Below, piece after piece: positions 55,058 through 63,717 of a stretch of DNA of 64,000 bases; within the stretch, counting starts at the first letter, position 1; each line of letters opens with the position of its first letter. A model generated the notes under the pieces. The model ran no database searches. It was not told where the DNA came from and was given only the letters and a program-made list of their open reading frames with translations. Where the stretch lies: positions 62,001 to 126,000 of the forward strand of contig JBAZVI010000001.1 in the NCBI GenBank assembly GCA_041660925.1, in the 5' to 3' direction. This DNA is from Elusimicrobiota bacterium (GTDB lineage: Bacteria; Elusimicrobiota; Elusimicrobia; UBA1565). A program made the translations under genes and the position numbers.

Positions 55058-56179
55058 TTATGCGCAGCCGTTGAAGCGGGCAAAGCGTCCGAGCTCCTCG
55101 TCGAACGCGGGGCGGAAGGACTTCTCGTCTTCGGCGCTCAGCTCCAGGTGGAGCCCCCGGACGAGCAGCGTCCGGGCCTCCCGGTCGGCCTTGGCGTCCA
55201 GTCGGCCGGCGAAGCGGTCCCCCCAGAGCACGGGGAGGCAGAAGTAGCCGTAGCGCCGCTTCGAAGCGGGCAGGTAGCACTCGATCTGGTAGTCGAAGCC
55301 GAAGAGCCGCTTGAGCCGCGCGCGCTGGATGACGAGGTTGTCGAAGGGCGAGAGGATGCGGACCGCGGCCGGGCGCTTTTCGGTCCGTGCCGCGGGCTTC
55401 TCGAGCGTCCCGGCGAGGACGAAGTCGTCCTCGTCCCCGCCCTCCACCCGCACCCGTCGGACCTTCCCGGCCTCCTCGAGCTCGCGCAGGACGGCGCGCA
55501 CGGCCCGGCGCACGCCGCGGCGCTGATAGCAGAGCTCGGCCTCCGAGGCGAGGCCCTGGGCGCGCAGGCCGGCCTCGACGAGGTGCTGCGCGTACTCCCG
55601 CGCGTCGGGCTCGCGAGCGTCGACGCCGGGCGGGAGCACGCGCTCGGTCAGGTCGTAGAGCTTCTGGAAGCCCCGGCGGCCGGCCACCATGAGCACGCCC
55701 TCCAGGAAGAGCTGTTCGAGCGCGACCTTGGCGGGCTTCCATTCGAACCATGGCCCGGGCTTCTTCGCCTGCTCGAAGTCCGCGCTGCGCAGGGCCCCTT
55801 CCGCCCGGATGCGGTCGAGGACCCAGCCCCGCGCGCGGGAGCTGCGTCGATGCCAGTGCCGGCGGCCGCTGCGGAAGGCCTCCTTCCTCGGCAGGGAGAA
55901 GCGGTAGTCGCGCATCGGCAGGTAGGCGGCCGCGTGGCTCCAGTACTCGAAGACGGAGCGCTCGGCGACGAGGGCGTCGAGGTCCGCCGGGGCGTAGCCC
56001 GGCGTCCGGCTCCACAGCACATGATGATGCGCGCGCTCGACGACGGAGATGGTGTCGATCTGGACGTAGCCCAGGCGCTCGAGGACGCCGAGCGCGCCGC
56101 CGCGGCGCCGGGGGAGACCGGCCTGCGCACCGAGCCCCTGCGCTTCGAGGACGATGCGCCGGGCCTCCGAGAGCTTCAC
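55058..56179 (-). CDS. ycaQ: YcaQ-family winged-helix DNA glycosylase
   Basis: 373 residues from GTG 56179. Winged-helix domains with the catalytic QxD motif in LGYVQIDTISVVERAHHHVLWSR, then FEYWSHAAAYLPMRDYRF. The C-terminal domain has ILSPFDNLVIQRARLKRLFGFDYQIECYLP and GYFCLPVLWGDRFAGRLDAKADR. YcaQ/AlkX enzymes unhook interstrand crosslinks and excise bulky alkylated bases. The GTG overlaps the stop of the upstream phosphatase-like gene (GTGA). It is cytoplasmic, unlike its neighbours. Confidence 0.93.
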   Translation of the reverse strand: MKLSEARRIVLEAQGLGAQAGLPRRRGGALGVLERLGYVQIDTISVVERAHHHVLWSRTPGYAPADLDALVAERSVFEYWSHAAAYLPMRDYRFSLPRKEAFRSGRRHWHRRSSRARGWVLDRIRAEGALRSADFEQAKKPGPWFEWKPAKVALEQLFLEGVLMVAGRRGFQKLYDLTERVLPPGVDAREPDAREYAQHLVEAGLRAQGLASEAELCYQRRGVRRAVRAVLRELEEAGKVRRVRVEGGDEDDFVLAGTLEKPAARTEKRPAAVRILSPFDNLVIQRARLKRLFGFDYQIECYLPASKRRYGYFCLPVLWGDRFAGRLDAKADREARTLLVRGLHLELSAEDEKSFRPAFDEELGRFARFNGCA

Positions 56180-57051
56180 TTCTTCGGGGCCGCCTTGCGG
56201 CAGTCGGCGGCGGTCAGCGCGAGCAGGGCCTCCAGCGCGTAGTGGTCGCTGTAGGCGTTGCGGTCGGGATGGGCGCCGTAGACCTTGCCGGAGAGCACCC
56301 GCAGCCCCGGGGAGCGCGCGAGGATGTGGTCGAGCTTGAGCGCGGGGTCGAGCGTCGCCCCCGGCGGGGCGGCGAAGTCGTTGAACGTCCCGAGCCCGGG
56401 CGCGGCCGCGTTCCAGGACTCCCCTGGAGCGGCGACGGCGCGTATCCCGGCCGTGACGGGGCCCTCGGGCTCGTTCAAGTCGCCGAGCACCATGAAGGCG
56501 CAGTCCGCCTTCTGCGCGCCCAGCCACTCGGCGACGGTCCGCCCGTTGGTGAGGCGGGAGGACGCCTCCGTCGAGAAGTGCGTGTTCACCGCGAGCACGC
56601 AGCCGCAGCCCTCCTTGAGCTTCAGCCGGGCCCACATGAAGTAGCGGTCCCCCCACTGGTCGGAGCCCGTCAGCTTCATCGTGCCGCTGCCGGAGAGGAC
56701 GAAGAACGAGCGGTCGAAGAGGAGGCCGAGCTCGCGCGGGCTCGTCAGCAGGACATGGGAGGACTTGAAGCGCGCGCGGACGTCGGCGGCCTGGCGCGCG
56801 CTGAGCTCCTGCAGGCCGACGAGCTTCGCGCCGGTCCCCTGGAGCTGTTTGAGGAGCGCCTCCTTACGGGCGTCCCAACCGTTGCCGCGAGGGGCGTCGG
56901 AATGGTCGGCGTCGGAGGTGCGCAGGTTGAAGGTCACGGCCTTGAAGCCGACCTGCCGTTCCACCGACGGGCGAGGGGCGGCCGAGGCGAGGGCGCACGA
57001 CAAGACGAGGAGCGCGAGACAGGGATACGCGGCGGACGCGGGTCTCTTCAT
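56176..57051 (-). CDS. exported endonuclease/exonuclease/phosphatase (EEP) family protein
   Basis: 291 residues from ATG 57051. Signal peptide to about 24 (LLVLSCALASA). EEP fold motifs: VTFNLRT, GLQELS, LAVNTHFST, MVLGDLNEPE, LDHILARS and SDHYALEALL, covering the metal and catalytic residues (Asn, Glu, His, Asp-Asn, Asp-His, Asp-His). Substrate (phosphodiester, nucleic acid or lipid) not predictable. TAAGAT ends 6 nt before ATG 57051 and overlaps the stop of the preceding M48-like remnant; ATG 57057 is an alternative. Confidence 0.88.
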   Translation of the reverse strand: MKRPASAAYPCLALLVLSCALASAAPRPSVERQVGFKAVTFNLRTSDADHSDAPRGNGWDARKEALLKQLQGTGAKLVGLQELSARQAADVRARFKSSHVLLTSPRELGLLFDRSFFVLSGSGTMKLTGSDQWGDRYFMWARLKLKEGCGCVLAVNTHFSTEASSRLTNGRTVAEWLGAQKADCAFMVLGDLNEPEGPVTAGIRAVAAPGESWNAAAPGLGTFNDFAAPPGATLDPALKLDHILARSPGLRVLSGKVYGAHPDRNAYSDHYALEALLALTAADCRKAAPKK

Positions 57052-57060
57052 GCGCATATC

Positions 57061-57477
57061 TTAACCCATTGCGAGCCGCGGGAGCCCGTACGACTTCCCG
57101 AGCCGTCGGATCCGCTCTCCGTCGCCGGGATGATCGGAGAGGAGCGCCTCCGCGAAGGATCGGATGCGCTCCGACATGGACCGGGGCGCCTCCCTGGAGC
57201 GGATGCGCTCCGCGAAGAACTCGACGAGCCAGGCCGGGTCCGTGAGCCAGGCCGCGAAGTGGTCCGCCTCGAGCTCTCGGCCGCGGACGACCCGGAGGCC
57301 GAAGAATCCGGCCAGCGTCCACAGGGAGAGGGCTCCGGCGAACCAGGCCGCGGAGAGCCCGAGGGCTCCGAGCGATGCGGCGTGGAGGGACGCCAGAAGG
57401 ATCGCCTGATAGACCAGCCCCGTCGTTCCGGCGAGGATACCCGCGGAGCCCGCTTCGCGCCTGAAACCTCGGGACAC
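57061..57477 (-). pseudogene. M48-like peptidase remnant lacking the HExxH half
   Basis: 138 codons from GTG 57477. Two hydrophobic helices, then RVVRGRELEADHFAAWLTDP and LLSDHPGDGERIRRLGKSYGLP. These match the third-ligand ExxAD segment and the C-terminal HPxxxERI segment of M48 peptidases, but no HExxH precedes them in this or an adjacent frame of the upstream 140 bases. It is probably a decayed or truncated copy, possibly cut by the promoter region of the divergent gene. An intact small protein using only this half cannot be excluded: a GGAGG lies at the start. Confidence 0.55.
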
Positions 57478-57529
57478 CTCCTTTCGGTTTTGCGCTCTAG
57501 CCGGCCTGGTTATCGCTTGCCCCCCGTTT

Positions 57530-57610
57530 GATAACAGGGCGGCATAGGCCGTAAATCTCCCGCCCGCTGCCTCATGGCTCCATGCCGGCGCGCCGCGCCG
57601 CGGCTATCCT
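57530..57610 (+). promoter_or_regulatory. class-T promoter (TAG-34-TCC-26)
   Basis: GTTTGATAACA (GATAACA from 57530), CATAGGCCGTAAATC (TAG at 57545), GGCTCCATGCC (TCC at 57579), TATCCT (57605-57610), 8 nt to ATG 57619. Spacings 15/34/26. Confidence 0.7.
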
Positions 57611-57618
57611 GTCGTCGG

Positions 57619-59607
57619 ATGTCCATGGACCAGAAGCTCCTCGTCTTCCTGCTGGGCGCCGCGCTGGCGTCTTCGCTGAGCGTGCCGACGCTCGCCGGCG
57701 CGCCCTACGACTGCAAGGCGAGCCCCTTCGAGGGAGAGACGGCCGCCCAGCTCGACTTCCTCGGCTACCGCTGCGCCGACGGCGGCCTCCTCGACGCGGA
57801 CGGCAAGGCCGTGAGCGCGGAGAAGGCCGCCGACTTCGCCAGGCCGTTCAGCGCGAAGGCGACCCCCGTCGGAGAGGGCCTCGCGACGAGCGTGCTCAGC
57901 ATGGGCCTGCGCCTCGACGACGCGGGCGACCGCGTCCTCAACCCCTACACCCTCGCGCCGCTCTCGAACCTGGAGGTCGAGTACCTCCTGCGCTACGCGG
58001 TCCTCGAAGCCCGTCCCCTCGTGCTCGAGAACATGCTCCGCCTCCTCTCCCCCCAGAAGCCGGGCGCGGCCGTCCCCCGCGACGTGCGCCGACAGCTCTC
58101 CACGCTCTCGAAGGTCGAGCAGGGCATGGTCTCGGAGAAGCTCGAGCGCATGCTCAAGGACGATTCCCTGAACGCCGGAGCCCTCGCGCGCGGGGTCGAG
58201 CAGTCCTACGCGGACGCCGTCCGCTTCTGGGACGCCGCGCGCCCGCTCTCGGACCTGAAGGCGGCCGCCCTTCCGCCCGACCCGAAGCGGCCGTCCTTCG
58301 CCGCACCCATCGTCCTGCGCGGCTGGGACCGCTCCCGGACCCCGCCGGCGCTCCTCACGAAGGACGAGTCCTCCCTCTCCGGCCTGCTGCAGGCGAGCAT
58401 CGCGAAGCGGCTCTCGGCCAACCCGGTGAGCCGGGAACTCCTCTCGCATTTCCCGAAAGCGAAGGGGAAGCCCGTCCTGCCTCCGATCCTCCTCCTGGAC
58501 GCCGGCGACCCCCGCATGGCCGCCTGCTACAACCCCGCGGCGGATGCCGTCGTCGTCAACCTCGGGGCCTTCAGCGCCCGCAAGCCCCTTCCCGCGGGCA
58601 TGTCCATGCCGCAGTACCTCCGGGCCCATCCCGAGGAGGTCGCGGAGTTCGTGCGCCTCCATGCCGCGGAGCTCGACCACGAGCTCACGCACGCCTGGCA
58701 GTCCCATCGCGCGTCCCTGACGCACGAGCAGTACCGCGGCAACGCGCCGCTGGTCAACGCCATCGAGCAGGAGCACGAGGCGTTCCTCCATCACGCGCTC
58801 TTCCTCCACGCCGAATTCCTCAAAGACCCCGCGGGGGCGCAAGCGAACCCGCGCTTCGCGGACTACCTCGCCCTCCTGGCCGGCTTCGACGAGTACCGCG
58901 ACGACATCACCCGGCGCTATCTGCGCAGCTGGCCGGCCAACGCGGCGACGCTGAAGACCGCTCTGGAGCTCCAGAAGATCCGGGAGGACGCCGCGCGCCG
59001 CCGCCTGGCCGCGGAACCGAAGGAGAGCGAGCGCCAGACGCTGAAGCTGCAGGGCCTGGCCCTGGGGACGAAGTCGCTCGAGAACGCCCTCGCCGAGCAT
59101 GAAGCCCGCATGAAGGACTTCGCCGCGAAGGAGTACCCCCGCGTCCGGACCGAGGCGCTCGCCGGTCTGCGCTCCTTCGCGCTCGCGCTCGAGAAGAAGG
59201 CGCAGTGGGACCAGGCCCTGGCCGCCCTGCGCGTCGCGCGCGCGCTCGCCCCGCGCCTCTCGGCCGAAGAAGGGCGCAAGGCCGAGGAGGAGTCGAAAGC
59301 GCTGGCCGACCGGACGCTGGCCTGGCTCGCGAAGTCCGCGCCGAAGCCCCCCTTCGACCCCCGGCTCAAGACCCTCTCGGCGCTCGAGTCGCAGTATCTG
59401 GAGACCCGCGCGCCGGTCCCCGCCGCCTTCGCCGAGCAGAAGGCGAAGGTCTACCGGCTCGCCGCGCGCGAGCAGCTCGAGCGCGCGAAGGGAGAGAAAG
59501 ACCGCTCCGCGCGGGACAAGGCGCTGTCCCTGGCTCTGTCCTGGGCCCGCGCGGTCAAGGACTCCGCCTTGTGCGAAGAGATCGAGCGGCTGAGAGGCGC
59601 GCCGTGA
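57619..59607 (+). CDS. large exported HExxH protein, putative metallopeptidase
   Basis: 662 residues from ATG 57619. Signal peptide (to VPTLAGA, about 28), a region with two Cys, a helical domain, then LHAAELDHELTHAWQSHRA (His354, Glu355, His358) followed by NAIEQEHEAFLHHALFLHAEF, which supplies candidate third ligands. The last 200 residues are highly charged helices (coiled coil or TPR-like). The HELTH...E spacing fits a gluzincin, but I cannot name a family. It is first in an operon with a lipoprotein (GTGA overlap). Promoter of the shared class. The start upstream at 57574 would lie inside the promoter. Confidence 0.75.
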   Translation: MSMDQKLLVFLLGAALASSLSVPTLAGAPYDCKASPFEGETAAQLDFLGYRCADGGLLDADGKAVSAEKAADFARPFSAKATPVGEGLATSVLSMGLRLDDAGDRVLNPYTLAPLSNLEVEYLLRYAVLEARPLVLENMLRLLSPQKPGAAVPRDVRRQLSTLSKVEQGMVSEKLERMLKDDSLNAGALARGVEQSYADAVRFWDAARPLSDLKAAALPPDPKRPSFAAPIVLRGWDRSRTPPALLTKDESSLSGLLQASIAKRLSANPVSRELLSHFPKAKGKPVLPPILLLDAGDPRMAACYNPAADAVVVNLGAFSARKPLPAGMSMPQYLRAHPEEVAEFVRLHAAELDHELTHAWQSHRASLTHEQYRGNAPLVNAIEQEHEAFLHHALFLHAEFLKDPAGAQANPRFADYLALLAGFDEYRDDITRRYLRSWPANAATLKTALELQKIREDAARRRLAAEPKESERQTLKLQGLALGTKSLENALAEHEARMKDFAAKEYPRVRTEALAGLRSFALALEKKAQWDQALAALRVARALAPRLSAEEGRKAEEESKALADRTLAWLAKSAPKPPFDPRLKTLSALESQYLETRAPVPAAFAEQKAKVYRLAAREQLERAKGEKDRSARDKALSLALSWARAVKDSALCEEIERLRGAP

Positions 59608-60113
59608 AGCCGCGCTCCCTGTGGGCTCCGCTCCTGTTGACGCTCCTCTGCGCCTGCGCGAAGAAGGAGGCCGCGGCCCCCTCCTACCGGGAGCCCTCGG
59701 GCCGCTTCGCCTGCGTCGCCCCCCCCGACTGGAAGGTCCTGGAGGACGGCCGCGGCGGCTCGTCCTTCTTCGGCCCGACCGAGGGGCCGCGCCCCTACAA
59801 CGCCTCCATCGTCGTCCGCTGGTACGGCTCGGACTCGGAGTTCCCCTCGCCGGAGGCCTTCTACGCCGCGCGCCGGGGCCTCGCCGCGTCGAGCTCGAGC
59901 GCTCCGGACGGGGGCCCGCCCCGGGAGTTCACCCTCGTGCGCCGCGAGCTGCCCCTGCACGGAAGCGGGGAGGCGGAAGAGATCCAGGAGCGCGCCTTCC
60001 TGCTCCCGGCGAAGGACGGCTTCTTCGCGCTCCTGCACACCGCCCCCAGGGCCGTCGCCGAGGAGACGGCGCCGGTCTTCGAGGCCCTGCGCGCCGACTT
60101 CCGCCCCGGCTGA
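59604..60113 (+). CDS. small lipoprotein coupled to HExxH gene
   Basis: 169 residues from GTG 59604, overlapping the stop of the HExxH gene (GTGA). Lipobox LLCAC at about 16-20, then a compact domain with FACVAPPDWKVLEDGRGGSSFFGP, ASIVVRWYG, AFYAARRGLA and FFALLHTAPR...FEALRADFRPG. This layout, in which a short exported domain describes a sheet ending in a helix before FxP, recalls PsbP/Mog1-like folds but is not enough for a call. It may be the membrane-anchored partner of the protease-like protein. Confidence 0.7.
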   Translation: MKPRSLWAPLLLTLLCACAKKEAAAPSYREPSGRFACVAPPDWKVLEDGRGGSSFFGPTEGPRPYNASIVVRWYGSDSEFPSPEAFYAARRGLAASSSSAPDGGPPREFTLVRRELPLHGSGEAEEIQERAFLLPAKDGFFALLHTAPRAVAEETAPVFEALRADFRPG

Positions 60114-60151
60114 GCGGGCGTACATCCGGGGTTCTGTTTCCACCCCTTTTC

Positions 60152-60231
60152 GATACAGCCGGAAGTAGACCGAAAATCCCCCCTTCCTGGACTGGGGGCT
60201 CCATGCCCGCGGGGACTTCTCCGGCTATCCT
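60152..60231 (+). promoter_or_regulatory. class-T promoter (TAG-34-TCC-26)
   Basis: GATACA (60152), CCGGAAGTAGACCGAAAATC (TAG at 60166), GGGGGCTCCATGCC (TCC at 60200), TATCCT (60226-60231), 6 nt to ATG 60238. Confidence 0.7.
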
Positions 60232-60237
60232 GAGGGC

Positions 60238-61491
60238 ATGAGCATCCCGGCGGTGAGGAAAAGCCTCCTCCAGAGCGTCGCCCTCCTCCTGAGTACGGCG
60301 CTTCTGCACTCCTCGGCGGCCCCCGCTCTCGCCCAGACCGTGACCTCCTCCGTCGTTCAGACGGCCGCGGGAGCCGTCCCGACGCCCGTCATCGCGGTCT
60401 CGCCGTCTCAGAACCTCCTCGCGACCGCGCAGGGCTCCGTGGACCTGACGACGCTGGGGCTGCCCGCTTCCAGGATCCCTTCCGTCACCCGGAAGATCGG
60501 GGCGGCGAGCGTCCTCCAGAACGCGGACGCCGCCGAGCTTCCGATCGCGGCCTCGGTCCCCGCCGGGAAAGCCGTCATCCCCGCGGCGTCCGCCGGAGTC
60601 CTCGCGGCGCCCGTCAAGACGCCCTCCTCGGCGGCTCCCGTCCTGAAAGAAAGCGCGGACGCTGCGCAGGCCGACGCACCGGCTCCCCGCGGGGAGAAGG
60701 CCTCCACGATCCAGCGCCTGCGCGAGCTGAGCCGGACCCGCGCCGACGCGCTCGTCTACGACAACATGGGAGCGCCCGAGGCCGCCGAGCCCGACGCCGT
60801 CCCCGTCAGGACGAAGGAAGCGCGGAACGCGGGGCTCTTGGCGCGGCGTTCCGATCCCGCTTCCGAGGGCGCCGCGCGACACGCCGCGATCACGGACTGG
60901 TACGGCGTCCCGGTCCATAACGGCTTCCGTTCGTCGGTGCCGAAGGTCTCGGTCCTGCGCTCCCTCCATCATGCCTTCAAATCCTGGAGAGGCGAGAACG
61001 CCGTCCGCTACCCCCTGACGAGCTCGGAGCACTGGACGCTGACGGCGCTCTCCTACGCGGTCAGCGTCGCCCTCTGGACGGCGTTCCTTCTCTTCAATCC
61101 GATCTACACGCTGATAGGCGGAGTCGACATGGCCGCCATGCTCTTCTTCGGTCTTCTCTTCGCGGCCCTTTCGGGCAGTTCGCTCGCCGCCGACCACATC
61201 AAGGAGGCCTTGGACGCCCAGCGCGTGACGCTCCGGGCCCTCCGCTACAAGGAGCTCCAGCAGCCCCGCTGGGAGGCCGGGCTCCTAGCCATGGCGGGCG
61301 AGTTCGAGCTGGAGACGGGCTGGCGCATCGTCTGGACCGATTCGCCCTACCTGCTCGCGCAGGCCGACCCGGCCAACAAGCGCGTGTTCATGAGCATCGG
61401 CTGGATCCTGCGGGGCGGAGATCCCCTCGACCAGCGCCGCTACCCCTACCTTCACGTCACGCTCAAGAACCTGAAGAGCGGGATCCAGTGA
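60238..61491 (+). CDS. exported/membrane protein with protease-type prodomain, function unknown
   Basis: 417 residues. Signal peptide (to APALAQTV, about 34), Ala/Pro-rich prodomain with STIQRLRELSRTRADALVYD (patterned like the RLFELGxxRRSAxDE patch of the CPBP proteins). Two TM helices follow (about 275-295 and 302-320) in a charged context (LSSSEHWTLTALSY; FFGLLFAALSGSSLAADHIKEAL). The soluble C-terminal domain has ELETGWRIVWTDSPYLLAQADPANKRVFMS. No HExxH or CPBP motif is present, so it is probably a non-proteolytic member of the same exported family. First gene of an operon with the next protein. Confidence 0.75.
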   Translation: MSIPAVRKSLLQSVALLLSTALLHSSAAPALAQTVTSSVVQTAAGAVPTPVIAVSPSQNLLATAQGSVDLTTLGLPASRIPSVTRKIGAASVLQNADAAELPIAASVPAGKAVIPAASAGVLAAPVKTPSSAAPVLKESADAAQADAPAPRGEKASTIQRLRELSRTRADALVYDNMGAPEAAEPDAVPVRTKEARNAGLLARRSDPASEGAARHAAITDWYGVPVHNGFRSSVPKVSVLRSLHHAFKSWRGENAVRYPLTSSEHWTLTALSYAVSVALWTAFLLFNPIYTLIGGVDMAAMLFFGLLFAALSGSSLAADHIKEALDAQRVTLRALRYKELQQPRWEAGLLAMAGEFELETGWRIVWTDSPYLLAQADPANKRVFMSIGWILRGGDPLDQRRYPYLHVTLKNLKSGIQ

Positions 61492-63563
61492 ACATGAAAG
61501 CGCTGCGCCGCTTCGCAGCCCTCTCGCTCGCGGCGGCGCTCTGGCTCGGCGCGCCCGGTCTGCCCGCCTGGGAGGCGGCCGCCCGGACCGTGAACGCGGG
61601 CTCGGCCGCCGGCGCCGGGCTCGGCGCGGCGGCGCTGCCGCCGGCGGCCGTCTCCGCCTCGGCGCATGCCTGGCAGCTCCGGCCCGTCCAGTCCCTGTTC
61701 ACGGTCCTCCCGGACCTCGAGGGGACCTCCCTCCCGCAGCCCGCGCTCCTGGCGCTCGAGCGCTGCCTGGACCGCGGAGGCGTGGAACCGGCGCAGATCT
61801 CGTCCCTTCCGCCGCAGCGGCGGCTCCAGGAGGTCCGCTCCTCTCTCAAGGCGCTCTCCGCTTCCCTCCAGGAGGAGTCTCCCGCGCGGGAGCGGGACGC
61901 GAGCCCCTCGGAACGCCTCAAGTCCCTGGCCCTGCGCCGCGCGGCCTTGAGGGACCTGCGCCTGAGCGCGGCCGTCCTCGAAGCCCGGGATAGGAAGGCT
62001 TTCCTCGAGGCGCTTTCCGTGTCCGAAACGCGTGTCGAACGGAAATTCCGCGAGGAGAGCGCCCGCCTCGTCGAAGGGAAGATCGCGCAGATCCTGCCCG
62101 GAGGCGCCGCGTCCTGGCGCGGCCGCACCGCCGACGTCGAGCTGGAGGACGGCTCGGTACTCTCCTTCAAGCGCCATAAGGACCTCGCGTCCCTGCTCAA
62201 CGAGAGCGGGAAGATGCAGGAGGTCCTTTCCTTCGGCATCGACGCTCCCATCCCGCTGAGCCGCGCGAACTGGCAGTTCGCGCTCAAATATCCCGGCAAG
62301 AAGGAGAAGTCCTCCTCGGACGCGGGGGACCCGGCCGAGGAGCGCTACCTCCCCTACCTCATGCCCAAGCGCCTGGTGGACGGGTATCGCGGCTATCTCA
62401 ACGACAAACTCCCGAAAGGCCTGAGCGCGGAACAAAAGGTCGAAAAGATCGAGAGCGCCGCGCTCGCGGCCGTGGAGCACATGCTCGTGCTGCTGCGCAA
62501 CGGCCGCGCGCACGCCTCGCTCATGCCGCTCTCGCATCACGGCACCCATTGGGAATGGGATTTCTGGCGTTGGAATCCTCCTTTCCTGGGCGAGATGCGC
62601 TACGGGCCGAGCTTCATCAACGGCTGGAAAGAGGCCTTCGCGTACCCGAACATCCGGCTCTCGGGCCTGGCGGATTGGGAGCACATCGAGCCGCTCAAGC
62701 ACTTTTACCAGACGCACGAACACGACGATCACGGCGATGGGACGGTCCATCACGACGCGTACTCCCTGGCGCTCGGGCAGAACCTGGCGGAACTCTCCTT
62801 CATCCTCCTCCACTCCGGCGCGGTCAACGGCCTCTCCGACGACGCCGTCGCGCGCGTCATCGTCAAAGCCGTGCGGGCCTATCTGACCGGCCTGCTGCCG
62901 GAGAGCTCCGCCGCGCGCTTCTCCGAGCGGGAGGCCCTGGCCGCCGCGCGCGCGTCGAGCCGCAGCTTCCGCCGGGCATACCGCTACTGGGAAGCGGGGA
63001 CCATGTTCGCCCGGATGCTGTTCTGGGGCGGCCTGGGAGGGAACGCGGTCCTGCTGGCCCTCGCCTCGCCCGATGTGATCCCGTTCCTGATCCAAGGCCT
63101 CTGCCTTTTGCATTTTCTCGGGAAGATGGACGCCGCCGAAAGGATCTCGGGGAACCTGCCGGGCTCGGTCGTGCATCCGCTCCTGATGAGCGTCGTCAAG
63201 CCGGCCGTCGAGCTCCTTCGCCGAGACGCGGCGTCGGTCGGGCTCCCCGCGCTGGACCATCCCAGCGGCTCTCCCTGGGATTTCCGGCAAGCCATGATCT
63301 TCGCATTCGCGCTTCCGGCCGCGCTCCTCATCCCCACGGCCATCGCAGGACTCTTCGGGCTCTTCGGACTTCAGCTCGCGGCCGCCGCGGGAGTGCTCGC
63401 CCATCCCCTGGCCCTGGCCGGCCTCACAGGCGCGACCCTCGCGTTCGCCGCCGCGCGCGTCCTGAGCTTCCTGCTCTCCCTGCGTCACGCCTCGCCGAGC
63501 TCTCCGGAGTTCTCCGCGCAGGCCCCGGCCACCGGACCGCCGCTCCGGAACCCCGCGCCATGA
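61488..63563 (+). CDS. large exported/membrane protein, possibly kinase-like core
   Basis: 691 residues from GTG 61488 (GTGA overlap with previous stop; ATG 61494 is an alternative). Signal peptide (to AWEAAARTVNA), helical region (80-200), then a domain with TADVELEDGSVLSFKRHKD, LPYLMPKRLVDGY, HASLMPLSHHGTHWEWDFWRW and RLSGLADWEHIEPLKHFYQ, followed by a His/Asp-rich segment (THEHDDHGDGTVHHDAY). TM helices lie at about 500-540 and 600-670. The SFKRH lysine, HxxxHW loop and (L/I)ADWEH resemble the Lys / catalytic loop / DW-E order of kinase-like (APH) folds. This is a weak analogy, and an exported kinase would be unusual. Family otherwise unknown. Confidence 0.65.
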   Translation: MNMKALRRFAALSLAAALWLGAPGLPAWEAAARTVNAGSAAGAGLGAAALPPAAVSASAHAWQLRPVQSLFTVLPDLEGTSLPQPALLALERCLDRGGVEPAQISSLPPQRRLQEVRSSLKALSASLQEESPARERDASPSERLKSLALRRAALRDLRLSAAVLEARDRKAFLEALSVSETRVERKFREESARLVEGKIAQILPGGAASWRGRTADVELEDGSVLSFKRHKDLASLLNESGKMQEVLSFGIDAPIPLSRANWQFALKYPGKKEKSSSDAGDPAEERYLPYLMPKRLVDGYRGYLNDKLPKGLSAEQKVEKIESAALAAVEHMLVLLRNGRAHASLMPLSHHGTHWEWDFWRWNPPFLGEMRYGPSFINGWKEAFAYPNIRLSGLADWEHIEPLKHFYQTHEHDDHGDGTVHHDAYSLALGQNLAELSFILLHSGAVNGLSDDAVARVIVKAVRAYLTGLLPESSAARFSEREALAAARASSRSFRRAYRYWEAGTMFARMLFWGGLGGNAVLLALASPDVIPFLIQGLCLLHFLGKMDAAERISGNLPGSVVHPLLMSVVKPAVELLRRDAASVGLPALDHPSGSPWDFRQAMIFAFALPAALLIPTAIAGLFGLFGLQLAAAAGVLAHPLALAGLTGATLAFAAARVLSFLLSLRHASPSSPEFSAQAPATGPPLRNPAP

Positions 63564-63625
63564 CCGAGAACTCGCATCACGAGGGCCTCCGACCTTCGCG
63601 AGAATGCCCGGTTGCGTCGGCCCCC

Positions 63626-63711
63626 GTTCTGAGAACAAGCCGAAGTAGGCCGGAAACCTCCCCCCGGCGGACTGAGGGCTCCAGGCCGACGTCCTGCTCC
63701 CCGGTTATCCT
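63626..63711 (+). promoter_or_regulatory. class-T promoter (TAG-34-TCC-26)
   Basis: GTTCTGAGAACA (63626-63637), CGAAGTAGGCCGGAAACC (TAG at 63646), GAGGGCTCCAGGCC (TCC at 63680), TATCCT (63706-63711), 6 nt to ATG 63718. Confidence 0.7.
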
Positions 63712-63717
63712 ATGGAT

